NCBI GenBank assembly: GCA_025361735.1
Contig: JANYKD010000118.1
Coordinates: 1 to 39,189 of the forward strand
Origin: Phycisphaerales bacterium
GTDB taxonomy: Bacteria; Planctomycetota; Phycisphaerae; Tepidisphaerales; Tepidisphaeraceae
Reading direction: 5' to 3'
Length of the DNA: 39,189 bases
Below, in pieces: positions 23,902 through 30,940 of the stretch. The translations under genes were made by a program, and so were the position numbers. The notes under the pieces are model-generated. The model made no database searches. It was not told the DNA's origin and saw only the letters and a program-made list of their open reading frames with translations. Numbering within the stretch: position 1 is the first letter of the stretch; every line of letters begins with the position of its first letter.

Positions 23902-25971
23902 ATGTCCCATGGATCGACTCCGCCGGGCGGACCCAACGACCCGAGCCACAAATCGGCCGCCCCAGGCCAGCAACCCGCTGCGGGAACAACTCGCCCAGCG
24001 GGGCAGGCAAGCCCAACGCACAACCCTGGCGCAAGCGGAGCACACCCGCCGACTTCCCCGTCACTCAACAAACCAGTCGGTACACCCACTCCAGCCCCAC
24101 AAGGAGGCGTCAAGCCATCGGGATCACAGCCATCGGCCAAGCCGGCCGGTGCTGGTGCTACGCCGCCGGGAGGCAAGCCGCCCGTCACTGGAGGCGCCCC
24201 CGGCGCTCCCGGAGCGCCGGGATCGGCACCAACGGGCATGCCGCCGATTGACCAACTCCAAGGCCGGCCCGTGGGCCGAATCCTCACCAAGATGGGGCGC
24301 ATCAACCGCGACCAACTTGTCGAGGCCTTGTCATTCCAGAAAAGCAAAGGCGGATCGCTGGGCCGAATCCTCGTCGATTTGGGCTACATCAAGGAAGCCG
24401 ACCTCAACCTAGCTCTCGCTGCGCAAAAGGGTTATGAACCAATATCCCTCGAAGGCATCAAGATTTCCGATGTCGCGGTGAAGGCGGTTCCGCCGCAAAT
24501 CGCAACGACGAACAAGGTGCTTCCGCTGTCGTTTGACCCGGCCACCAAGAAGCTGGTCGTGGCCATGGCGAACCCGGATAACTTCCGGGCAGTAGACGAC
24601 TTACGATCGCTCATGGGCTACACCGTCGTCGTCAAAATGGGTGACGCGGATACCATCGAGAAGCTCATCGGCAAGCTTTACCATGCGCAAGCCGAAGGCA
24701 TGGGCGAAATCCTCTCGGAGCTTTCCAACGATGATGCGCTGAAGGATCTCGGCAAGCGCGGCGAATCCATTGACCTGGAGACGCTCAAGGAAGCGGCCGA
24801 CTCCAACCCTGTTCGTAAGCTCATTAACCTGGTGCTCTTACAGGCGATCAAGGACAAGGCGTCGGACATCCATTTCGAGCCGTTCGAGGATGAGTTCAAG
24901 ATGCGCTACCGCATCGACGGCATCCTCTACGAGATGATGCCGCCGCCGGCGCACATCGCACCGGCCATCAGTTCGCGTCTGAAGGTCATGGCCAACCTCG
25001 ACATCGCCGAGCGGCGCATGCCACAGGACGGCCGCATCGAGCTGATGGTCAACAACCAGCCGATCGATCTGCGCGTCAGCGTTCTGCCGACGATGTTCGG
25101 CGAGAGCGTCGTAATGCGTGTTCTGGACAGGAGTAACGTCAGCCTTGACCTCGACAAGATCGGCATGCGCGACGACGATCTGGTCATGTTCCGCCAGCTC
25201 ATTCACAAGCCCAACGGCATCGTCATCGTCACCGGGCCAACGGGTTCCGGCAAAACGACCACGTTGTATTCGGCGTTGCGCGAATTAAATGACATATCAA
25301 GTAAATTGATCACGGCCGAAGACCCGGTCGAATACGACATCGACGGTGTTGTGCAGTGCCAGATCAAGGCCGAGATTGAGATGACCTTTGGCCGGGTGCT
25401 CCGCTCGATGTTGCGTCAGGACCCGGACATCATTCTGGTCGGCGAAATCCGCGATAAGGAAACGGCGGAAATTGCGGTGCAGGCTTCACTTACGGGTCAC
25501 CTGGTGTTCAGCACGTTGCACACCAACGACGCCCCCAGTTCCATTGCGCGTCTCCTGGACTTGGGCCTGGAACCGTTCCTGGTCACGGCCACGCTGGAAG
25601 GTGTTCTGGCGCAACGACTTGTGCGAAAGATCTGCCTGAACTGCAAGGAAGCCTACGACCCGACCGACGAGCAGTTGATGGAGTTGGAGCTCAAGAAAGA
25701 GGATGTCGCCGGCCGCAAGTTCTTCTTCGGGCGCGGCTGCGAGTCCTGTAATAACACAGGCTACCGCGGCCGCTTGGGCATCTACGAGATCATGACGCTG
25801 GATGACGACATGCGCGACAAGATCATCCAGCACGCCAGCACCCAGGTCCTGCGCGTCGAAGCCCGCAAGCGCGGCATGCGAACCCTCCGCGCCGGCGGCC
25901 TACTGGCGATCTACGACGGCATCACGACGATCGAAGAAGTGGTGAGAGAGACGATCATGGAAGAAGACTAG
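23902..25971 (+). CDS. pilB: PilB/GspE-type assembly ATPase (second copy, Pro/Gly-rich N-terminus)
   Basis: 689 residues. The first 115 or so are a Pro/Gly/Ala-rich disordered segment. Then come MshE-N-type domains (GRPVGRILTKMGRINRDQLVEAL, GGSLGRILVDLGYIKEADL), a linker, the Walker A GPTGSGKTT (445-453), Walker B ILVGEIRD, HTND and the tetracysteine site (CLNC...CESC). Start at 23902 follows GAGGAAG. It differs from the first copy in its N-terminus and linker but keeps all catalytic motifs. Two assembly ATPases with one PilT and one PilC in a single operon suggest two assembly modes, or a hetero-oligomer. The stop codon abuts the second word-repeat element. Confidence 0.92.
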   Translation: MSHGSTPPGGPNDPSHKSAAPGQQPAAGTTRPAGQASPTHNPGASGAHPPTSPSLNKPVGTPTPAPQGGVKPSGSQPSAKPAGAGATPPGGKPPVTGGAPGAPGAPGSAPTGMPPIDQLQGRPVGRILTKMGRINRDQLVEALSFQKSKGGSLGRILVDLGYIKEADLNLALAAQKGYEPISLEGIKISDVAVKAVPPQIATTNKVLPLSFDPATKKLVVAMANPDNFRAVDDLRSLMGYTVVVKMGDADTIEKLIGKLYHAQAEGMGEILSELSNDDALKDLGKRGESIDLETLKEAADSNPVRKLINLVLLQAIKDKASDIHFEPFEDEFKMRYRIDGILYEMMPPPAHIAPAISSRLKVMANLDIAERRMPQDGRIELMVNNQPIDLRVSVLPTMFGESVVMRVLDRSNVSLDLDKIGMRDDDLVMFRQLIHKPNGIVIVTGPTGSGKTTTLYSALRELNDISSKLITAEDPVEYDIDGVVQCQIKAEIEMTFGRVLRSMLRQDPDIILVGEIRDKETAEIAVQASLTGHLVFSTLHTNDAPSSIARLLDLGLEPFLVTATLEGVLAQRLVRKICLNCKEAYDPTDEQLMELELKKEDVAGRKFFFGRGCESCNNTGYRGRLGIYEIMTLDDDMRDKIIQHASTQVLRVEARKRGMRTLRAGGLLAIYDGITTIEEVVRETIMEED

Positions 25972-25973
25972 AG

Positions 25974-26494
25974 CAAGGTAAAAGGTAGAAGATAAAAGGT
26001 AAAAGGAAGACTCGAATGGGAGAATCCGATGCCATCGCTCAGGCGAGCAAGCGACTGGTGAGTTTGCCGGATCGGACATTTCAGTTTGGAGTCAGAATCG
26101 TTAGATTCTGCCGCTGGATGAACCAGAACGCTGGATTCTCTCGCCGATTGATTGAACAGCTGCTGGCATCTGGCACCAGCATTGGAGCAAATGTCGAGGA
26201 AGGACAGGCGGCACAGACTCGAAAGGATTTCATAACAAAATACTCCATCGCTCCTAAGGAGGCGAGGGAGTCGTGCTACTGGTTGCGGCTGGTGAGAGAT
26301 GCTGAACTGGCGTCGGTAAAGCAACTCGAATCGTTACTGCAAGAAGCACAAGAGATTACGCGCATCTTAGCCAAGTCCGTGATGACCGCCCGCGAGCGGC
26401 TCAAAGAAGCTCAGAAGACGGCCGAAAAGCACGCCTGAATCGATTGTTTCTGCTCTTCCTTTTACCTTTTTCCTTTTACGTTTTACCTTCTTGC
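25974..26494 (+). mobile_element. IVS-like insertion: four-helix-bundle gene within a word-repeat inverted repeat (element 2)
   Basis: Left arm 25974-26010 and right arm 26454-26494 are inverted copies built from AAAAGGTA/AAGG words; AAAAGGTAAAAGGAAGA at 25994-26010 pairs perfectly over 17 bases with 26454-26470, and the outer parts (GCAAGG... and GCAAGAAGG... on the complement) match imperfectly. They enclose a four-helix-bundle gene. The left arm starts three bases after the stop codon of the second pilB; the right arm ends 46 bases before pilC. The left arm also supplies the ribosome-binding site of the enclosed gene. Same architecture as element 1, unrelated words. Confidence 0.6.
26016..26438 (+). 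CDS. Four-helix-bundle protein (TIGR02436/S23 family), copy 2
   Basis: 140 residues. Signature TSIGANVEEGQAAQTRKDFITK followed by APKEARESCYWLRLV, which marks the KEARE-YWL subgroup of the family, distinct from copy 1 (RFV-ARGSL subgroup). Four helices are predicted, with no signal or membrane segment. The ribosome site AAAGGAAG lies in the left arm of the flanking inverted repeat. The two copies are too different to be a local duplication, so two independent insertions into the same operon are more likely. Function unknown; RNA or DNA binding is suggested by the family's Avd and rRNA-IVS members. Confidence 0.85.
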   Translation: MGESDAIAQASKRLVSLPDRTFQFGVRIVRFCRWMNQNAGFSRRLIEQLLASGTSIGANVEEGQAAQTRKDFITKYSIAPKEARESCYWLRLVRDAELASVKQLESLLQEAQEITRILAKSVMTARERLKEAQKTAEKHA

Positions 26495-26540
26495 ACCGGA
26501 CACACCGAATAATCGAGAAGCCAGCAACAGGAGCCTTGAA

Positions 26541-27806
26541 ATGCCAACCTACGCCTATGAAGCGATGAATTCCTCGGGACAAGAGGTCAAGGATGAAGTG
26601 GACGCGGGGTCGTCGGAAGAGGCGATCAAGCTCATCCGCCAGAAAGGCTTTTTCCCGACCAAGGTCAAGGAGAAGGCCGCCAAGAAGAAGGTGGGCAAGA
26701 AGAAGGATGCCGACGGCAGTTCGGGAGCAAAGAAGCTGCCGTTCGCGATCGGCGGCGTGTCGACCAAGGCCCTGACGGCGTTCACGCGACAGCTTTCGAC
26801 GCTGCAGGACGCCGGCCTGCCGATCCTGCGGTCACTGCAGATTCTCGAACAGCAGCAGAAGCCGGGGTTGATGAAGGCGATCATCGGCGCGGTGAGCGAC
26901 GATGTCGAAGGCGGCTGCTCGCTGTCGGACTCGATGTCCAAGTATCCCAAGGCGTTCGACAAGCTGTATGTGAACATGGTGAACGCCGGCGAAGCGGGCG
27001 GCGTGCTGGACCTGATCCTGGCCCGTCTGGCCGACTTCATGGAAAAGGCTCAAAAGCTGAAAAAGAAGGTCGTCGGCGCGATGATCTACCCGTCGGTGGT
27101 CATTTTCATCGCCGTGGGCATCGTGTCCATGATCATGATCTTCGTGGTGCCCAAGTTCGAGAAGATCTTTACGGACTTCAAGGTCGAACTGCCGGATGTG
27201 ACCAAGCTGCTTGTGAATGCCTCGCGATTCCTGGCGGCGGGCGGCTGGATGGTGATCCTGTTCACGCCGATCGCGGTCTTCCTGCTGCTGAAACTGGCGA
27301 AGATGAGCGAGGGTGGCCGGTATGCCGTGGACGTGGTCAAGGGGAAGATCCCCATTCTCGGCACGATCGTCGGCAAGGGAACAGTGGCGCGGTTCACGCG
27401 CACGCTGGGCACGCTGATCTCGGCCGGCGTGCCGATTCTGGACGCGATCAACATCACCCGTGAGACCTGCGGCAACGAGGTTTTTGCCCGGGCACTGGTG
27501 AAGGTTCACGATGCGATCCGCGAGGGCGAAAGCATGGCCGAGCCGTTGCGGGCCAGCAAGGTCTGCGACTCAATCGTGGTGAACATGGTGGACGTGGGCG
27601 AGGAAACCGGCGACCTGGACAAGATGCTGATGAAGGTGGCCGACAACTACGACAACGACGTGGACGTGCTGGTGGGCTCGCTGATCAGCGTTCTGGAACC
27701 GGTGATGGTGGTGGTGCTGGGCCTGATCGTCGGGTTCATCGTCATTGCGCTGTTCATGCCGATGATCGCGTTGATCGGTGCGGTGTCGGGTTCGGGAAAG
27801 AAATAA
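26541..27806 (+). CDS. pilC: Inner-membrane platform protein PilC/GspF
   Basis: 421-residue polytopic membrane protein forming the platform on which the assembly ATPases act. It opens with the typical YAYEAMNSSGQEVKDEVDA, has a Lys-rich linker (about 45-60), then two GspF cytoplasmic domains (TRQLSTLQDAGLPILRSLQILEQQ and TRTLGTLISAGVPILDAI). Membrane segments are near 180-203, 235-252 and 387-412. AGGAG precedes the ATG. Size and motifs are normal for the family. The gene follows the second four-helix-bundle insertion and precedes the pseudopilin array. Confidence 0.95.
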   Translation: MPTYAYEAMNSSGQEVKDEVDAGSSEEAIKLIRQKGFFPTKVKEKAAKKKVGKKKDADGSSGAKKLPFAIGGVSTKALTAFTRQLSTLQDAGLPILRSLQILEQQQKPGLMKAIIGAVSDDVEGGCSLSDSMSKYPKAFDKLYVNMVNAGEAGGVLDLILARLADFMEKAQKLKKKVVGAMIYPSVVIFIAVGIVSMIMIFVVPKFEKIFTDFKVELPDVTKLLVNASRFLAAGGWMVILFTPIAVFLLLKLAKMSEGGRYAVDVVKGKIPILGTIVGKGTVARFTRTLGTLISAGVPILDAINITRETCGNEVFARALVKVHDAIREGESMAEPLRASKVCDSIVVNMVDVGEETGDLDKMLMKVADNYDNDVDVLVGSLISVLEPVMVVVLGLIVGFIVIALFMPMIALIGAVSGSGKK

Positions 27807-27813
27807 GCGAGAA

Positions 27814-27830
27814 GCAAAGGTAAAAGAGCA
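27814..27830 (+). repeat. Solo word repeat after pilC
   Basis: GCAAAGGTAAAAGAGCA carries the 11-base word AAAGGTAAAAG that is also in the left arm of element 2. No inverted partner and no ORF are attached. It could be the remnant of an excised or decayed element. Confidence 0.45.
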
Positions 27831-27890
27831 GAATGCGGAATTGATCGCGGTTGATGATGGGTTCGCAATGCGGACCCTGCGAAAGTGGTG

Positions 27891-28433
27891 ATGATACGGA
27901 TTCGTTCGGCAAGGTCGCGTCGGAGTGGTTTTACGCTGGTCGAGATGCTTTCGACGGTGGCGTTGCTGGTGATTCTGCTCGGGCTGATGGTGTCGCTGGC
28001 TCGTTATGTGCGGCATCGCTCGTCCGAGAAGTTCACGCGCCAGGTGCTGGCGAAGCTCGACAACGCGGCCAGGCAGTACGCGTCGCTGGAAGGCGAATTT
28101 GCCCGACAGATACCGCCGCTGGTCGGCCGGGGCGAGTCGGGCACGGACGAGGAGTTGATCCGGCGACACGCGCTGGAGAACAGCCAGGCGTTTGTACGGG
28201 TCTTCCGGCAGAAGACAGGCAGCGCGGTGTTTGGCGAGTTGCCGTTGTCGGTTTACGATGAGTCGACGATCCGCGATGCCTGGGGCACGCCGATCGTGTA
28301 CATGGCTTCCGGAGCGGCCAACATCGGGATGGCACCGCAACGACGGGCGTTCTTTCTGTCGGCCGGACCGGATCGGAGCTTCACGACGCTCCTGGATAAC
28401 TTGTACAGTTATGAGAGAGAGTGGGAGAAGTAG
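27891..28433 (+). CDS. Type II/IV pseudopilin, GspG-like
   Basis: 180 residues. Class III signal RSG|FTLVEM with the conserved glutamate at +5 and a hydrophobic helix (LSTVALLVILLGLMVSLARYV), then a globular part with a DAWGTPIVY motif and the final SAGPDRSF...NLYSYE segment seen in GspG-like proteins (WGTP and end-loop motif). ATG 27891 is preferred; GTG codons at 27885 and 27888 are alternatives. First pseudopilin after pilC. Cleavage and methylation by a PilD peptidase is expected, but no pilD gene is in the window. Confidence 0.88.
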   Translation: MIRIRSARSRRSGFTLVEMLSTVALLVILLGLMVSLARYVRHRSSEKFTRQVLAKLDNAARQYASLEGEFARQIPPLVGRGESGTDEELIRRHALENSQAFVRVFRQKTGSAVFGELPLSVYDESTIRDAWGTPIVYMASGAANIGMAPQRRAFFLSAGPDRSFTTLLDNLYSYEREWEK

Positions 28434-28471
28434 AAGAGAATGCAAAATGCAAAATGAAAAGTGCAAAATGG
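28434..28471 (+). repeat. Solo word repeat (ATGCAAA units) at a pseudopilin junction
   Basis: Begins right after the stop codon of the preceding pseudopilin and reiterates GCAAAATG-type words three times. It has no ORF and no inverted partner nearby. It places several spurious ATGs in front of the next gene, in all frames. Similar in style to the element arms. Confidence 0.5.
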
Positions 28472-28482
28472 CGGAGTGGGAA

Positions 28483-29409
28483 ATGAGCAACGCAAACACC
28501 TCGTGCCGGCAGGGGTTTACGCTGGTCGAAATACTAGTCGTGATCGGCATCATCGTCGTGCTGGCGAGCATCCTATTGCCCTCCGTGGCTCTGATTCGTG
28601 AACATGGGTATGCGACGTCGACGACCGCGCAGATCCATGCTTTGGAATCCGCCATCAATTCATACCATGCCACGTTTCGCGCCTATCCCGGCCCGCTGCC
28701 GGACGATGCAGTAGGCAGGTCTAATGCCGCCCCTGGGATCAACGGCAACGTTACTGGCACTGAGAACCTGTTCCTGGCGCTGTGCGGCGGCCTGGACGGC
28801 AGCGGAAGATACGACCCAACTCTGGTCGGCTCGGGACCTTTCATGACCGACCCGGTGACGGGGACTTCGAAAAAACTCAAACCTTTCTACGAGAATTGGG
28901 CCACCGAAATCGTCAACTCCCGGGACACCGCTTACGGCAAGGACTATCGTTTTCGAGAGGCGACGGGAGGCGGAGCGGCGCAGGCCGACGACAGCAATAT
29001 ACCTGAGTTCATGGATCGATATCCCGAGACTATGCCGTTGCTCTACCTGCGGGCGCGCGTGGGCGCTCCGGGGGTGGCTGATACGCCGGCAGGGTCGGGC
29101 TCGATGGCATATCAATACAGCACCTACCAGGTGAATGGTTATACGACGCCGCGGAATCGCAAGTTTTGCCTGAGCGGATCTCCCGGTTTGCCGCCGCAGC
29201 ATGGTCTTGGTTTTACGGGTAATACTGACGGAAGCGTGCGCACGCTGACCTTGAACGCCTATCTTTCCGTAGACCCGAATAATCCAAGCGGCAACCCCAC
29301 GGCGGGCGTGTGCCGGGCCAAGGACACTTTCGTTATTATCAGTGCAGGCGCGGATCGTATTTATGGAACAAAAGATGATATTACGTCATTTGGAAGCGTC
29401 ATGCCCTAG
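28483..29409 (+). CDS. Type II/IV pseudopilin-like protein
   Basis: 308 residues from ATG 28483 (GGAGTGGGAA upstream); 28468 and 28447 are in-frame alternatives placed in the word repeat. Class III signal SCRQG|FTLVEI with a hydrophobic helix to about residue 37, then a long soluble part without recognised domain, ending in FVIISAGADRIYGTKDDITSFG. That last motif (SAGADRIYGT-DD) is a common C-terminal calcium-type loop of pseudopilins in this lineage. Length is about twice that of GspG. The 3' end overlaps the next gene's 5' end by 35 bases, a sign of coupled translation. Confidence 0.87.
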   Translation: MSNANTSCRQGFTLVEILVVIGIIVVLASILLPSVALIREHGYATSTTAQIHALESAINSYHATFRAYPGPLPDDAVGRSNAAPGINGNVTGTENLFLALCGGLDGSGRYDPTLVGSGPFMTDPVTGTSKKLKPFYENWATEIVNSRDTAYGKDYRFREATGGGAAQADDSNIPEFMDRYPETMPLLYLRARVGAPGVADTPAGSGSMAYQYSTYQVNGYTTPRNRKFCLSGSPGLPPQHGLGFTGNTDGSVRTLTLNAYLSVDPNNPSGNPTAGVCRAKDTFVIISAGADRIYGTKDDITSFGSVMP

Positions 29410-30127
29410 CCCAGCCCGGCGGCGCACGGGCTTCACGCTCGTGGAAATGCTGGTGGTCATCGGCATTCTGATGCTGTTGATTTCGCTGCTGGTCGCTGCT
29501 GTCACCATCGCGAAGAAACGCGCCGAGGTGACTCGGATCCGGTCCGACCTGCAGACGATTGCCGCCGCGCTGGAGCAATACCGCGCTGATTTCGGGAAGT
29601 ATCCCATGCGCACCTCGGGGTATGGTCACATTCTGGCGTGGGCTTTGATCGGCCCGGGCCCCGCGTCAGAAGATGGTGTGGATGGACCTGGTTTTCGGGG
29701 GATGGCCGGTGGCAAGGTTTACCCGCCTTATTTGCAGTCGACGTTCGTCACGGTGAAAACCTCGCCATCGACGGGGGACTGGGACATTCTGGACTACCAG
29801 GGCCATGTCATTGAGTATTACCCCAAACGCGGGGACTTCGGTTTGGACGCCGGACATGGGTTCCTTGTCGGTAATACCTTCTCGAACAACGGCGCTTTCC
29901 GGTACGAGGTCACTGATGGCAATATTCCCAGCAACGTGCTTCAGGTTCGCCTGGGCGATCGAGACAAGAACAACTTCATCGATCGAACGCTTCCGCAGCC
30001 AGAGGAGTTGAAGTTCAGCGGGCCGTTCATTCTGGCGAGTCCGGGTTCCAATGGGCGTTGGGAAGATCTGACCCTTCCCGGCCAGAATGATTCGGACGAT
30101 ATTTTCTATGACTTGGAAGCGAGATAG
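29375..30127 (+). CDS. Type II/IV pseudopilin-like protein
   Basis: 250 residues from ATG 29375 with GGA ten bases upstream; ATG 29363 is a possible alternative. Class III signal RRTG|FTLVEM, helix LVVIGILMLLISLLVAAVTIA, then the GspG-like IRSDLQTIAAALEQYRADFGKYP segment and a C-terminal ILASPGSNGRWEDLTLPG...DD loop. It overlaps the previous pseudopilin gene by 35 bases in another frame. A 126-base gap with two alternative hairpins follows. Confidence 0.87.
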   Translation: MILRHLEASCPSPARRRTGFTLVEMLVVIGILMLLISLLVAAVTIAKKRAEVTRIRSDLQTIAAALEQYRADFGKYPMRTSGYGHILAWALIGPGPASEDGVDGPGFRGMAGGKVYPPYLQSTFVTVKTSPSTGDWDILDYQGHVIEYYPKRGDFGLDAGHGFLVGNTFSNNGAFRYEVTDGNIPSNVLQVRLGDRDKNNFIDRTLPQPEELKFSGPFILASPGSNGRWEDLTLPGQNDSDDIFYDLEAR

Positions 30128-30144
30128 TCTGGGCTGTCCGTTAC

Positions 30145-30180
30145 GCCACCTTCTGGTGGCACGCCAAACAGGTCGTGCCA
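30145..30180. repeat. Two overlapping, mutually exclusive hairpins between pseudopilin genes
   Basis: GCCACC-TTCT-GGTGGC (30145-30160) and TGGCACG...CGTGCCA (30157-30163 and 30174-30180) share four bases, so only one can form at a time. The translated phrase on the opposite strand (ARPVWRATRRW) is typical of a dispersed palindromic repeat in this type of genome. It could tune expression inside the operon, or be inert. Confidence 0.6.
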
Positions 30181-30253
30181 ACGGCCGCCCGGGCACGAGA
30201 AACTGGACATTCCGTATGATCCGTGTGGCCGCTAATGTCTGGAGGTTTTTACC

Positions 30254-30919
30254 GTGAGTAACCGCCGTGCCATGACCTTGGTTGAGTTGCTGATCGTCAT
30301 CGGGATCATCGGCTTGCTTCTGGCGCTCCTGGTAGTGGGTATCTCCATGTACGCGGCCACTTCGGAAAAGAAGGCGGCCCGCGCGCGCCTTGCAGTGCTC
30401 CAGAACATGACCGGGGCCATTGCGGAAACGAAATCGACAGATCCTGACGTGTTTGAGGATTTCTTTTACAGCAACCCGGTGCCACCACCCGACTGGAGAC
30501 TCACGCTTCGCGGACTCACTCCGGCGCTCACGGCCGGCAATACCGCGGAATTGCAGGCGCGAACCGCCCTGCTGATGCATCGCTTGGCGACAATTCCGGC
30601 CAACCGCACCTCGCTCAGCAATATGCCCGTGGACCAGAAGTTGATGCCGGGGACAGCCGGTTATCCCCCCGTGGTGCCTTCCATTACTAATCCGACGATG
30701 CCACTGGTGCTGGATAACTGGGGCAAGCCGATGGTGTACGTTTCGCGCGAGGGAATAAGCGGATTGTCCGGCAAGGCCGCGGGGAAGCGCCTGGTCAGCA
30801 CGGGCCTGATCAATATGAATGATCCGGTGCCCGCCAACGCCCACGGGTTCTGGATTTCGGGCGGGCCGGACAAGGACCTGTCGACAGGCGACGACAACAT
30901 GTACTCGTTTGAAAATTGA
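30254..30919 (+). CDS. Type II/IV pseudopilin-like protein with alanine before the cleavage site
   Basis: 221 residues, GTG start at 30254 with GGAGG eight bases upstream. The signal reads NRRA|MTLVEL: the usual glycine at -1 is an alanine and +1 is methionine, while glutamate at +5 is kept. Hydrophobic helix LIVIGIIGLLLALLVVGISMY. The C-terminus FWISGGPDKDLSTGDDNMYSFEN is the SGGPD...DDN-YS end loop shared with other pseudopilins here. The leader is only five residues long. Confidence 0.87.
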   Translation: MSNRRAMTLVELLIVIGIIGLLLALLVVGISMYAATSEKKAARARLAVLQNMTGAIAETKSTDPDVFEDFFYSNPVPPPDWRLTLRGLTPALTAGNTAELQARTALLMHRLATIPANRTSLSNMPVDQKLMPGTAGYPPVVPSITNPTMPLVLDNWGKPMVYVSREGISGLSGKAAGKRLVSTGLINMNDPVPANAHGFWISGGPDKDLSTGDDNMYSFEN

Positions 30920-30940
30920 CGCAGCGAAAGAGGCAGTCTA

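Noticed and set aside
22573-24045. 490-codon minus-strand frame opposite pilT
   Set aside because: Antisense shadow of PilT; no start signal and no recognisable domain.
22185-26438. Genuine 23S rRNA intervening sequences
   Set aside because: The proteins belong to that family, but there is no rRNA gene here; the surroundings are pilus genes.
22141-26494. Diversity-generating retroelement
   Set aside because: Four-helix-bundle proteins resemble Avd, but no reverse transcriptase, template repeat or variable repeat is visible in the window.
29342-29409. Possible frameshift between two adjacent pseudopilin genes
   Set aside because: Both frames encode complete proteins with their own class III signal and end loop; the 35-base overlap is normal operon coupling.
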